Shown here piece after piece: positions 24,401 through 31,974 of a DNA stretch of 34,491 bases. The notes under the pieces were generated by a model. It searched no databases, was not told the origin of the DNA, and saw nothing but the letters and a program-made list of their open reading frames with translations. The DNA comes from a virus, in IMG/VR virus record IMGVR_UViG_3300031351_000007, positions 1 through 34,491 of that record. One strand, written 5' to 3'. A program made the translations under genes and the position numbers. Each line of letters opens with the position of its first letter. Within the stretch, counting starts at the first letter, position 1.

Positions 24401-24973
24401 GTAATCAAACTTATCTGCATACCAACCCCACCAAATATCTGCCACATTCTTCCTCTCCCATATCATCCATGACTCAAGCATATCTTTCTCGTTATCAAAT
24501 AAATGAATCTCCGTATCAGCTAAATCCAAAAAAAGTTTTTTAACCCTTTCATGCCAAACAAAAACATGATATTTCTCTTCAAATGAATCATAAACAGTAT
24601 TGCTCAATATAGAATCTTTAGCCTGATCTACATTCAGACCGCCACCCTCTGAACGGATTTCAATATCAAGGAATCTTTTCCGGATAGATTCACTTTCTAT
24701 TTCATCAACTTTATCTATAAGGAAACGATTAGGATAATGTACATCTGCTTCAAAATTTTTACCATAGAATTTTCTGGTCTCATAAACTTCATAAGGCTCC
24801 TCACACATAACTCGTCTAAGTTTCTCACCATAAATAGAGTTATATTCTCCTTCCGGATCAAGAACATAAAAATAAGGTCTAAAATCATCAATCTCTTTTA
24901 TCTTTAACTTTTTATCTTTCCGATAAAAACAATAAATAAAAGAACTAATAGCAGCTACATTATTTATATTCAC
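21413..24973 (-). CDS. Family B DNA polymerase interrupted by an intein
   Basis: The precursor is 1186 aa, of which about 747 are polymerase. Exonuclease motifs are FLDIEIRS (Exo I), WYADKFDYPYLYNRI (Exo II) and YNHKDVKLM (Exo III, Y-x3-D). Polymerase motif A is DLTALYPNIIRS, motif B KALNNAQIGY, and motif C reads MGDTDALY after splicing. This matches gp43-type phage replicases, though shorter than T4 gp43 (898 aa). The start is GTG at 24973, three bases after the previous stop, with only a distant GGAG. It replicates the phage genome with proofreading. Confidence 0.93.
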   Translation of the reverse strand: MNINNVAAISSFIYCFYRKDKKLKIKEIDDFRPYFYVLDPEGEYNSIYGEKLRRVMCEEPYEVYETRKFYGKNFEADVHYPNRFLIDKVDEIESESIRKRFLDIEIRSEGGGLNVDQAKDSILSNTVYDSFEEKYHVFVWHERVKKLFLDLADTEIHLFDNEKDMLESWMIWERKNVADIWWGWYADKFDYPYLYNRIGGESFKFLSPIEYCIYNERYGINLAGIYLADLLSHYKKLSAFLHGERSSYSLDYIGKTELGEGKERNLSPLEITKMWKEDPEFFVRYNHKDVKLMVGIEAKYHITEYIDALRKISHSTFDDTLSYATMVDNSLLRLAHENKIVLPSKQKVKNEKKKGPEVFDVKSGLYRNVIMLDLTALYPNIIRSLNLSPETQSDDGEIIVDDKRFKRSPVGLLPRAVKQFQDNREDQKEKMFKEKEGSAAYIEYDMKQRALKALNNAQIGYIAYNNSRFYSKDIFEAVTYTARQIQRATKELLEEGGYAEVIMGDSLDYDREIVIKNINSKKIEFVPIGRFVEEFDDCSDYETLCFNEEKHEVVFSPIRRGIVHDYEGKLLRITTNRGRTVVTPQHSVYRYINGLIDLCDASNLKVGDFLVSLLDIPFSKPLYKEGNLLDISQLDFFHDCLRGYKMNVSFGGRKGVCPLCSKFYKNLSSHISYAHNNIKRSLDDLSSEYKYIGDENRRCCKIPRFWKLSEDFAWILGYWCADGSVSTKESANRWMVSFGSQNKKLIIRVKTFFDNILEKDYAIIESIDNRTNRKMYYYRIVSKVLSVLFQDGLKMGVGSNKKKVPFVILNGNNKLKKAFIQGYFDGDGSYSAAKKDDRFVNFTSKSSSLINQVSFLLKQMDFGETKKTKKSINEVAYKYREDKPSITQIKTVSSSCLENEIDSIGPAKINKIEEIGTKKNKVYDIEVCGNHNFVDSEGLILVHNTDALYLILKEECDDYIEMGKKIQSLVNKNLDEVIKQFNIKVHSFEYKFEKFYKSLLIFTKKRYVGLLTWREGEDMEKLDDVGVETRRSSTPEIVKNIQMELFKMVLYDVSKEELDYRVEEIWKEYETFPLEDIAFVSGFNKPIADYKCDSIHIRAIKNSMKIGLDFNVGEKIKWLYIQDEDFDVLAFRDIDGYIEKVREYNVNWTAMKDRLKKNINMIYEALGWSFPESIDGSKNGKQQSLF
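22142..23458 (-). mobile_element. Intein with LAGLIDADG endonuclease in polymerase motif C (439 aa)
   Basis: It starts with Ser506 (SLDYDREIVIKN) between Asp and Thr of GD-TD and ends GLILVHN before TDALYL, so Ser1 and extein Thr+1 act in splicing. Block B is TPQHSVYRY; block F is VYDIEVCGNHNFV. The LAGLIDADG motifs are LGYWCADGS and IQGYFDGDGS. Unusually it also carries a C2H2-type finger, CPLCSKFYKNLSSHISYAH. Insertion at polymerase motif C is a known intein site in archaeal family B polymerases. Confidence 0.92.
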
Positions 24974-24976
24974 TAT

Positions 24977-25642
24977 CTATTTTTTCTCCGACTCAGTATC
25001 AAATACCATGTTATCTATAAAATCCACCAAATCAGATAATACAATCTTAAAACTAATTCGAGTTTCTTTATATTCTTTACAGGTTTTTTTTGTCTCAACC
25101 CAACGATTAATATAAGGTAAAAGGCCTCTAGAAGAATATACTGTAATCCTTCCCTCAAGATCCCGAGTAAAACTTCTTATAAGCATTTTAGGATAAGTAT
25201 TTATTTTCACACCAGAATTAGACTTCTCAATACCCCCCGTAACCCTTTCCTCAATCCTCTTCAATATTTCATCATCTTCTATTTCTTCTTCTTGGGATAA
25301 CTCCAATTTACTCATATGAAAAATTTCTTTTTCAGTGCTCTCTACAAAAAAAGCATGCGCCTCTTTACAAGCTTCTCTTATACTACAAAGAGCACAATTT
25401 TCTTTATCTTTACTATTAAAACCAATTCCAAAACATTCATTAGGATCATATCCAGTTTCCGTATCAACAACCTTCATAGGCTTGTCATTATCCAACCATT
25501 CATTCACTCTTATATCAAACTGATCTAAAGCATCGGTTCTCTCTTTCTGATTTAAAAAATCCCTTATCTTCTCATCTGTATCCCCATATTTATAATGTAT
25601 AAAATCAAGTTCTTTTTTGGACATTGACCATTTACTCGACAT
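24977..25642 (-). CDS. Protein with four-Cys cluster, 221 aa, unknown
   Basis: It starts behind GGAGGTATTAATA, overlapping the gene before it. The centre holds ECFGIGFNSKDKENCALC followed by SIREAC, a C-x10-C-x2-C-x5-C arrangement that could bind zinc or an iron-sulphur cluster. The N-terminus is acidic and helical; the C-terminus (ISFKIVLSDLVDFIDNM) is also helical. It lies immediately upstream of the polymerase gene and is probably a replication-associated accessory protein. Family not recognised. Confidence 0.6.
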   Translation of the reverse strand: MSSKWSMSKKELDFIHYKYGDTDEKIRDFLNQKERTDALDQFDIRVNEWLDNDKPMKVVDTETGYDPNECFGIGFNSKDKENCALCSIREACKEAHAFFVESTEKEIFHMSKLELSQEEEIEDDEILKRIEERVTGGIEKSNSGVKINTYPKMLIRSFTRDLEGRITVYSSRGLLPYINRWVETKKTCKEYKETRISFKIVLSDLVDFIDNMVFDTESEKK

Positions 25643-25838
25643 TATTAATACCTCCTATTTCAATATTTTCCTTTTCAGCAAAATGTATCACTCCCTGAGA
25701 TGCCATGTTCTTTATAGAATCAGCATCCATTTCTGATAAATCAAACAACTCATTAAAAGACTTCTCATATGATCCTTCGCTCAAACCTATAAATACAACT
25801 TTACCATTTATTGTTATACCGACAGTTCTACCCACCAT
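25632..25838 (-). CDS. Small protein, 68 aa, unknown
   Basis: The N-terminus TVGITINGKVVFIGL looks like a beta hairpin; the rest is acidic and helical (ELFDLSEMDADSIKNM). It overlaps both neighbours by about 11 bases, so translation is coupled. It is part of the short unknown run between primase and polymerase. Confidence 0.6.
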   Translation of the reverse strand: MVGRTVGITINGKVVFIGLSEGSYEKSFNELFDLSEMDADSIKNMASQGVIHFAEKENIEIGGINNVE

Positions 25839-26037
25839 AAGACATCTCGTCCAATATCTCTTTTACTTTAGACACAACTACCGGAACATGAGTAACAATC
25901 GCATTTAATACATCATCTCTAATAGACTCAAACTCTTCTCTATCATCGGTACGAGAGATCAATACTTTAACATTTTGATAATTTCCAAGATTAATCGTGG
26001 TAGTGACACCAAAAGTTTTATTCTTTAAATCCGCCAT
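25828..26037 (-). CDS. Small protein, 69 aa, unknown
   Basis: GGAGGTAAAAAA precedes the ATG. Beta-type sequence (TFGVTTTINLGNYQNVKVLI) is followed by a long helix (EEFESIRDDVLNAIVTHV). The fold pattern recalls small phage proteins described only as hypothetical. It is coupled to the next gene by overlap. Confidence 0.6.
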   Translation of the reverse strand: MADLKNKTFGVTTTINLGNYQNVKVLISRTDDREEFESIRDDVLNAIVTHVPVVVSKVKEILDEMSYGG

Positions 26038-26051
26038 TTTTTTACCTCCAA

Positions 26052-26360
26052 TTAGGTTATATCTTTCAAACTTTCTTTCAAAATAAGTAGATATTCATGT
26101 GACATATTGTCTCTTAAGAATTCACAAAAACCTTTCATATCTAAAACATTCAGCAAACTTCCTTGGACTAATAAATAATTAACTCCTTCAATCTGTCTAA
26201 ACACTTCATTAATTGCATCCGCAAGAATTATAATTTCATTCTTTGGCAAAAAATTAGCTGCAACAAAAACAACTAAATCCTTGTCCTTAAACTCACATAC
26301 TTGTACTTCTTTAAGATCTATCACCATCTCTCTTAAAATTTTTTTAGTTTCAACTTTCAT
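26052..26360 (-). CDS. Small protein, 102 aa, unknown; first gene after a promoter
   Basis: AAGGAG precedes the ATG and a perfect promoter lies just upstream, making this the first gene of the transcript that carries polymerase, SSB and recombination genes. The sequence alternates strands and helices (LVVFVAANFLPKNEIIILAD). No Cys cluster or catalytic motif; family not recognised. Confidence 0.6.
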   Translation of the reverse strand: MKVETKKILREMVIDLKEVQVCEFKDKDLVVFVAANFLPKNEIIILADAINEVFRQIEGVNYLLVQGSLLNVLDMKGFCEFLRDNMSHEYLLILKESLKDIT

Positions 26361-26386
26361 CTACTCTCCTTGCACATAATTAACCA

Positions 26387-26414
26387 ATTATATACAATAT
26401 TTCCTTTTTGTCAA
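26387..26414 (-). promoter_or_regulatory. Consensus promoter inside the end of the primase gene
   Basis: On the minus strand TTGACA (26409-26414) and TATAAT (26387-26392) are perfect, 16 bases apart. The -35 box overlaps the last codons of the primase gene. It would start the polymerase/SSB/recombination transcript. Confidence 0.85.
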
Positions 26415-27325
26415 GAGGTTTCCTCAATACAATCTTTTAAATATTTATTCACTTCATCTCTTCCTTTCTTTATCAACAGATCGTTCATATCCCCCTCTTT
26501 AGGAGGATCAAGAACTCGTACATCTACAATCATTCTCAATTGTTCTTTAACCATAACCATTTCTCTCTTTCCCACATCGGAATCCAACATTAAATAAATC
26601 TTTTGAATAGATGTCTGTTTTAATTGATCCACCTGTCCTTTACTTAAAAATTTTCCCATTAAAGCAATTGCATTGTGTCCCACACTCACAACATCTAGAT
26701 TTCCTTCAAACATAAAAATTTCATTATAAATTTTTGCATTATGTAGATTATATAAATAATTCTTTTTATCAGCTCCCTTAGAAAAAAAGTATTTGGGGTT
26801 CATACTCACATCTATCGCACGTCCTATATGAAATACCGGAGTCCCATGTAAATCTTTAACCGGTATAATAATACGGGAATCTTTCTCAGAAAGTCTTATA
26901 TCAAATCCAATAGAATCTTTCCGAGTAAATCCTCTACTTTGCCAATATTTTCTTGCTATCTTTCCAACAACACCCTCAACTTCATATAAACGAGGATACT
27001 TCAAAACATTATAAACATCCTCTTGATTATTTTCTTGTTTCTTTTTTGGCATAGTCTTTTCATATTGAGATAAATCCACATCAACCCTATCAGAAAATAA
27101 ATCAGTAGCATACTTTTCCCCATTGTGACCTTTCAAATAAAAGTCTCCATCTCCATTTATATATCCCGAAACCCCACATCTAAAACAATGAAAAACCTTT
27201 TTATCAATATTAACATATAAATGATATTTAAAATCCTTATCCTTTCCAAATATCATACAGAAAGGACAACAAAACCTGTTCTCCCCCTGCATACCGGCTA
27301 TACTCTTACCCAAACGAATGATCAT
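26411..27325 (-). CDS. DnaG-type primase, 304 aa
   Basis: The start is ATG at 27325, overlapping the helicase stop as TGATG. The N-terminal zinc-binding domain shows CCPFC and CFRCG about 30 residues apart. The TOPRIM fold follows with FEGNLDVVSVG (catalytic Glu) and YLMLDSDVGK (the D-x-D pair). At about 300 aa it is shorter than bacterial DnaG and similar to T4 gp61. It makes RNA primers on the lagging strand together with the adjacent helicase. Confidence 0.9.
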   Translation of the reverse strand: MIIRLGKSIAGMQGENRFCCPFCMIFGKDKDFKYHLYVNIDKKVFHCFRCGVSGYINGDGDFYLKGHNGEKYATDLFSDRVDVDLSQYEKTMPKKKQENNQEDVYNVLKYPRLYEVEGVVGKIARKYWQSRGFTRKDSIGFDIRLSEKDSRIIIPVKDLHGTPVFHIGRAIDVSMNPKYFFSKGADKKNYLYNLHNAKIYNEIFMFEGNLDVVSVGHNAIALMGKFLSKGQVDQLKQTSIQKIYLMLDSDVGKREMVMVKEQLRMIVDVRVLDPPKEGDMNDLLIKKGRDEVNKYLKDCIEETS

Positions 27326-28641
27326 CAATCTACCTCATCATCCTCAATAAAATCTGATTTATCTTTCAATCTCTGATATTGATATTCAGGTTGTATTATC
27401 ATCTTATCATTTTTAGACTTTCTACCTCGTTTACACTTCTTGGCTACTACTTTCAACAAATCAGATTGTTTAGCATAACTTAAGCTCAAAAATATATCAG
27501 CTATTTGAGCTATTCTAATACTACCCTGAGTATCTTCCGTCCCCGGTTCTCTCCCATAAGACTTTCTAATACTTTGTTGAGCAGTCCATATAGCTAAATT
27601 TTCTTGCTTGGCTATTCCACTTAAAATCTCCGCATTTCTACCCAAATGAAACCATCTTTCAGAAACATCACGATTTTTAGGGGTAGCTATAAGATCCAAA
27701 TAATCCACCAAAACTACTTTTGGTTCTAAAAGTTCACCATCTTTACCCCTTTCATTCTCTTGGAAATATTTTATATCATCATGAAGCACATCAACTGAAG
27801 CAGTATGAGGAGGTCTATAAACAACAATAATATTACCCTTCTTGTATTGATATTCCACCCTCTTTTTAAATTCTTCTCGATCTTTATAAATTTCATCTCG
27901 GTCCATCAATGACACTCTACTATCAATCCTCTTTTTCAAATTAACATCTGTAATCTCAAAACTAAAATAAATAACATCATGACCCGCCATAGCCGCAGCC
28001 ACCGCTAAATTTATAAGAAACATACTTTTTCCTATTTCAGTCTCACCAACAACAACCCCAAGTTCCTGAAGTTCTATTCCCCCTTCAAGCCAAGAATCTA
28101 ATTTTTTGAACCCAGTTGAAATTTTTGGATTTTCTTTTAAATATTCTTCTTTCTTGTAATCAACAAAATAATTTATAAATCGGAACTCATCAGCTATTGA
28201 ACTAATACGTTGTAACTTTCCCAAATATTTAGAAACATCATAAACCCCTCTATCAATATCATCCCCCAGTTCCACCCACATTTTCCGTGTTTCCTGCATT
28301 CTAATAAAATCCAACACCATATCTTCAATCTCTTCCTTATTCTCGTCATTAATATCTTCCTCAATAATCTCATCAATAGAGGATAATATTTTTTTCTTCA
28401 ACTCCGGGATCTCTTCGTTCCCCACATCAAATTGTCCCCCACAATTTCTTTGTAATGTAGCAAAAGCAGGAACTCTGTGGGTTTCATACAACCTCTTTTT
28501 TATATACCTGAAAATATGGGAATGAATATCATCATTAAAAAGATAGTCGTTCATCATCTCAATATATCTTCTCTTACGATATTTTATTATAAAAGAAATT
28601 AACTGTCTCTGAAAATCTAAATCATATTTATATTTGCTCAT
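27325..28641 (-). CDS. DnaB/gp41-like replicative helicase, 438 aa
   Basis: An N-terminal helical domain of about 150 residues is followed by a RecA-fold motor. Walker A is GETEIGKS (199-206), then HDVIYFSFEI (H1a), VVLVDYLDLI (Walker B), and WTAQQS (H3, with the DNA- and ATP-sensing Gln). DTQGSIRIAQIADIFLSL is typical of gp41/DnaB family ends. It forms a hexameric 5'-3' helicase at the fork. It is followed directly by the primase gene, the usual phage order. Confidence 0.92.
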   Translation of the reverse strand: MSKYKYDLDFQRQLISFIIKYRKRRYIEMMNDYLFNDDIHSHIFRYIKKRLYETHRVPAFATLQRNCGGQFDVGNEEIPELKKKILSSIDEIIEEDINDENKEEIEDMVLDFIRMQETRKMWVELGDDIDRGVYDVSKYLGKLQRISSIADEFRFINYFVDYKKEEYLKENPKISTGFKKLDSWLEGGIELQELGVVVGETEIGKSMFLINLAVAAAMAGHDVIYFSFEITDVNLKKRIDSRVSLMDRDEIYKDREEFKKRVEYQYKKGNIIVVYRPPHTASVDVLHDDIKYFQENERGKDGELLEPKVVLVDYLDLIATPKNRDVSERWFHLGRNAEILSGIAKQENLAIWTAQQSIRKSYGREPGTEDTQGSIRIAQIADIFLSLSYAKQSDLLKVVAKKCKRGRKSKNDKMIIQPEYQYQRLKDKSDFIEDDEVD

Positions 28642-30141
28642 CTAAAATAACTCCACCTGTACTCTGCTTGTTCTTTTTCTAGCTATTTCCACATATTCAG
28701 GATATAATTCAATGCCTATAAAATTCCTTTTTAATTTTTTACAGGCTATCGCTGTTGTACCACTGCCAATGAAGGAGTCAAGGACAAGTGCGTCTTTTAC
28801 GGTTACAAGTTTCACAAGATATTCCATTAGTTTAATTGGCTTTACTGCAGGATGATAATTCTTCGATCCATTTGTTCTTCCCGCTCCTGCTCTTGGACTT
28901 TTTAATCCTGCACTACCATTTTTTCTATCCGTACATTCTCCTGCTGTTTTTTTCTCCAATTCCTCGCATCCCATATCCCTTTCGCTTTTCGAGGCTTTCG
29001 GACAATAAAAAAAACGGGCTGCGGAACTACCATCCATATCATATCTATTCGCATTTGTCCCACCCGTTCCGAACATTGAACCTTTACCTTTTGCCTTGCC
29101 ATTTGTTGCCACACCCCAACCTTTTGAAGTATTCGGGAACACCTTCATCACCTCATCGCTGCCATCGTGGATAATATTTGCAGGGAAGCGACCTTTTGGA
29201 GATATAACTTCTGGGTTATCGCCTTTATTTTGATTCATACCCCAACCATTTTTATCATCTTTCTGAGAACGATTCATTGTCCTTAATTGTGAAGCATCTT
29301 TTATTGAATCAATCTCAACCCTACACTCATCAATATTAATTCCGCCTGTTCCCCATTTAAGCACATTCTCGGCGACTGTCTTTTCGCTTAGTGGTTTCCG
29401 TGCCATGCATACCGGCTCGTGTGCGGGTTTTAAATTTGTACCCCATCCTTCCCATTGTTTTGCTTGGGAGGTAGTGGGGGTTGTTAAATTAAATTCTTTT
29501 TTACCTGCAAAATTTGCAATACTACCTGCCGTTAATCCTGCTTTTCCTTTCCCTATAACTTCTCGTTCTGCCTCTTTTAAATTTTCAAATGGCAAATCTA
29601 AAAAATTTTTAATTTTATTATACTGTTTAATAGTAATATTCTGAGTTTTTTGTTTATTCCATAACCAACCAGTAGAATTACCATTTTTACTTGGAAATAA
29701 CATTGTTAATTCTTTTCTACTGATTTTCCTTTCATCTGCCACTTTTAAAATGTAATCAATAAACCACGATAATGATTTTCCGCCTTGTTTATCAACAGCT
29801 TTTGATATATCTAAACTTTTGGGGAATCCTTGACCATATATCCATTCAATCATATCCCGTATTTCAAACCCTGCATCCTCAATAGCACAAGCCATTCGAT
29901 GATAGGTGCGAGCCCCTCCAAAAGATAAGAGATAACCACCAGGTTTTAATACCCGTAAACATTGTTTCCATAAATCCACATTGTAAGCAATACCCGAATT
30001 ATCCCAAAGCTTATTCATAAATCCGATTTCATAGGGTGGGTCACAAATAACACTGTCTATAACATCATTAGGGATATCTTTCATTACTTTTATAGAATCA
30101 CCACATATAATCTTATTTATAAAATCAACTGGATATTTCAT
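28642..30141 (-). CDS. DNA amino-methyltransferase, beta type, 499 aa
   Basis: DPPY (34-37) in SVICDPPYEIG comes first and DSFIGSGTTAIAC (SAM motif I) is near residue 460, the beta-class order for N6-adenine or N4-cytosine enzymes. The central region holds the target-recognition part, including a helical insert DERKISRKELTMLFPSKNG and the segment ARKPLSEKTVAENVLKWGTG common in phage methylases. It likely protects phage DNA from host restriction. No cognate nuclease is beside it. The GC content looks higher than in the replication genes, suggesting separate acquisition. Confidence 0.9.
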   Translation of the reverse strand: MKYPVDFINKIICGDSIKVMKDIPNDVIDSVICDPPYEIGFMNKLWDNSGIAYNVDLWKQCLRVLKPGGYLLSFGGARTYHRMACAIEDAGFEIRDMIEWIYGQGFPKSLDISKAVDKQGGKSLSWFIDYILKVADERKISRKELTMLFPSKNGNSTGWLWNKQKTQNITIKQYNKIKNFLDLPFENLKEAEREVIGKGKAGLTAGSIANFAGKKEFNLTTPTTSQAKQWEGWGTNLKPAHEPVCMARKPLSEKTVAENVLKWGTGGINIDECRVEIDSIKDASQLRTMNRSQKDDKNGWGMNQNKGDNPEVISPKGRFPANIIHDGSDEVMKVFPNTSKGWGVATNGKAKGKGSMFGTGGTNANRYDMDGSSAARFFYCPKASKSERDMGCEELEKKTAGECTDRKNGSAGLKSPRAGAGRTNGSKNYHPAVKPIKLMEYLVKLVTVKDALVLDSFIGSGTTAIACKKLKRNFIGIELYPEYVEIARKRTSRVQVELF

Positions 30142-30731
30142 TTTAATATATCCTCTATTTTATAATCAGATATTTTTTTAAGAGAGAGTCTTGTCTTCCC
30201 ACCACCCTTCCCATTACCAGCTATAAAACCATTTTCAGGCAAGAAAAACATTGTTTGTTTTGCATCTTTGGCTTTTATATATCCTATCGTTTTTGTATCA
30301 ATAGCAACTACTGCGAATATATCAACATCATCTTTTTCATAAAATTTTCTTCCACCACTTCCACACCTTCTTATGTTTATGGTATATTTATCTGTTCTTT
30401 TTTTCCTCTGTGGAACTGGTATGGGTTTTCTTGTTGTTTTAACTTGGACTTTATAAAGTTTATCTTCAACAAAGAGAACAACATCATAATGGAGTCCTTG
30501 TTCTGATAGAAAGGCAATATATCCTTTTAATATAAGATCGGCACAAACAAGATATTCTCCAACTTTTCCTATTTGTAAATCATTTATTTTGTTCATGTAT
30601 TTTATATTACACCCTCCATGTATGTTTGTGTATGTTTGTAAAGGGTCCGTTATTATGGCATCCACTGAATTGTCATCTATCTCTTTTATGATTTCGAGAC
30701 AATCACCTTGATAAATTTTATTTATTTCCAT
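30138..30731 (-). CDS. Methyltransferase start fused to a PD-(D/E)XK-type nuclease, 197 aa
   Basis: Residues 1-31 (INKIYQGDCLEIIKEI...DAIITDP) are the start of a DNA methylase up to the first two letters of DPPY. They are followed by an unrelated domain: GKVGEYLVCADLILKGYIAF, LHYDVVLFVED and VQVKTT. That E...D...Q/K pattern matches group-I-intron-type PD-(D/E)XK endonucleases. The junction near 30600-30650 contains a duplicated 10-base unit ACAAACATAC. The nuclease part may also start at Met46 (30596). It probably invaded a methylase gene, with the intact methylase following by ATGA overlap. Confidence 0.7.
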   Translation of the reverse strand: MEINKIYQGDCLEIIKEIDDNSVDAIITDPLQTYTNIHGGCNIKYMNKINDLQIGKVGEYLVCADLILKGYIAFLSEQGLHYDVVLFVEDKLYKVQVKTTRKPIPVPQRKKRTDKYTINIRRCGSGGRKFYEKDDVDIFAVVAIDTKTIGYIKAKDAKQTMFFLPENGFIAGNGKGGGKTRLSLKKISDYKIEDILK

Positions 30732-30792
30732 TATCCATTTTCTTCTTTCCAGGAACCAAAGCCTTTACTATCATCACTTTTTTTTCAAGCAT
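30718..30792 (-). CDS. Possible peptide of 24 aa
   Basis: ATG at 30792 follows GGAGAAAA closely and the frame (MLEKKVMIVKALVPGKKKMDN) overlaps both neighbours. The peptide is basic and has no features. It may serve only to couple translation between neighbouring genes. Confidence 0.3.
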   Translation of the reverse strand: MLEKKVMIVKALVPGKKKMDNGNK

Positions 30793-31432
30793 TTTTCTCC
30801 TTTTCCTGAATAAATTTGTTCCAACCACTTTCCTCTATCGTATGCCTCAGACGATGATACTGAGATACTATCTTCCCAGATATATATACACTCTCGAAAT
30901 AGGAGCCTGTGCTAAAAGAAGAAAAAGATTTAATATTATAAAACCCATATTTCTGAAAAAACCGCATACAACTTGCAAGATAAGGAGAATTTCTTCCCTC
31001 TATAAAATATTCAATTATTTTGCTCTCGGGCCAATCCCTCATCTTTTCTATTAATTTCTCAATCAAGGTTCCTACTTTCTCGTATATCAATTTTCTCGGG
31101 AAATTGGACAACACTTGCCGGTTCAAATTTTTCCACAAAAGCATACGGGATAAGAAATAAATATCCGGAAACATTTCATTTACCTTCCAACTTGACTGAA
31201 ATGCAAAGTCCATAAAACTCCTGAGATCAAAAGAATGATTACCAACATATTCAAAAACATTCCTTGCTTTCTTTTCTGTTATAGCAGTATATAATAATAA
31301 AGAATAGATATCTTCTACATCACATAAAAATGTATCTTCAATATATTCTTGATATACTTTTATGAAATCATGAAAATTATCTAATTTTATTTCTTTTTCC
31401 GATTCAAGAGAACAAATAGTAACTTTTCTCAT
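30785..31432 (-). CDS. Unknown helical protein, 215 aa
   Basis: ATGA overlap with the upstream gene sets the start. The product is mainly helical, rich in aromatic residues (RSFMDFAFQSSW, FFQKYGFYNIKSFSSF), with no Cys cluster, no membrane span and no recognisable catalytic motif. It lies just before the methylase region. Family not recognised. Confidence 0.6.
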   Translation of the reverse strand: MRKVTICSLESEKEIKLDNFHDFIKVYQEYIEDTFLCDVEDIYSLLLYTAITEKKARNVFEYVGNHSFDLRSFMDFAFQSSWKVNEMFPDIYFLSRMLLWKNLNRQVLSNFPRKLIYEKVGTLIEKLIEKMRDWPESKIIEYFIEGRNSPYLASCMRFFQKYGFYNIKSFSSFSTGSYFESVYISGKIVSQYHRLRHTIEESGWNKFIQEKEKNA

Positions 31433-31692
31433 CTGACATTCTTCTCCCTCAACAAAATCTTTTTATACGGGTGTACCATATATAACAAACCTTCATCTTC
31501 ATAATAATGCAACATCAATAAATTTTTGTGGGTAGAAATGTTTTTAATTACTTTGAAAACTGTATTCCTCAACTTTTTATTTTTGATTTTGGTAAAAAAA
31601 CATTTATACTTCTGATAATAAAAAATACTCCAATCAAAAGACTTATTCTTTCTACAACATTTTATTATCTTCATCCCATTTAATTTTTTCAT
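31429..31692 (-). CDS. Small basic protein, 87 aa, unknown
   Basis: Very Lys-rich N-terminal half (CCRKNKSFDWSIFYYQKYK) and a beta-like C-terminal half (NLLMLHYYEDEGLLYMVHPY). The ribosome binding site is weak; the start follows the preceding frame by four bases. It is coupled to the 215-aa gene by ATGA. Perhaps a nucleic-acid-binding protein judging from charge. Confidence 0.5.
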   Translation of the reverse strand: MKKLNGMKIIKCCRKNKSFDWSIFYYQKYKCFFTKIKNKKLRNTVFKVIKNISTHKNLLMLHYYEDEGLLYMVHPYKKILLREKNVR

Positions 31693-31695
31693 CTG

Positions 31696-31974
31696 TTATT
31701 TCTGATATAAAATGTTAAGAAATTTGTTTGGATTTAAAAGGGGTGGGGAGAAGGTAAAACAAATTTCAATTTGGGGGGGTTGTGAAGTATGGAGGTTCAA
31801 ATTTGGCAGAAAGCTAAGAGCTTTCTTATTCATTATATTATTACTAGGCCCCACTAGTTTACTTATTATATATAAGCTATATAACACTATAGTATATAGT
31901 GTAGTCATTACTATCGAGGTAGTGAATGCATTACCACTGTTCATAATAGTAATGAATGCACTACCTTGTTTCAC
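31696..31974 (-). CDS. Doubtful frame of 92 aa over a palindrome cluster
   Basis: A GTG start overlaps the previous gene by 14 bases and the stop lies four bases before the next ATG, so it would pack neatly. It has a predicted membrane helix (IVMTTLYTIVLYSLYIISKLV) and a proline-rich end. Against it: no ribosome binding site, the DNA is full of inverted repeats, and C-runs are unusual for this genome. It may be a structured intergenic region rather than a gene. Confidence 0.3.
   Translation of the reverse strand: MKQGSAFITIMNSGNAFTTSIVMTTLYTIVLYSLYIISKLVGPSNNIMNKKALSFLPNLNLHTSQPPQIEICFTFSPPLLNPNKFLNILYQK
31884..31965. repeat. Cluster of inverted repeats
   Basis: An 8-bp perfect inverted repeat with a 3-base spacer (31884-31891/31895-31902, ACACTATA/TATAGTGT) adjoins a 9-bp inverted repeat (31906-31914/31946-31954, CATTACTAT/ATAGTAATG) and a 7-bp pair (31918-31924/31959-31965). 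Two similar units around GAATGCAYTACC sit within it. These could be operators or folded RNA at the end of the gene at 31961-32128. Confidence 0.6.

Noticed and set aside
757-31054. The many plus-strand frames of 60-145 codons
   Set aside because: All lie antisense to well-supported minus-strand genes, lack ribosome binding sites, and are rich in Phe/Ser/Leu as expected for antisense AT-rich DNA.
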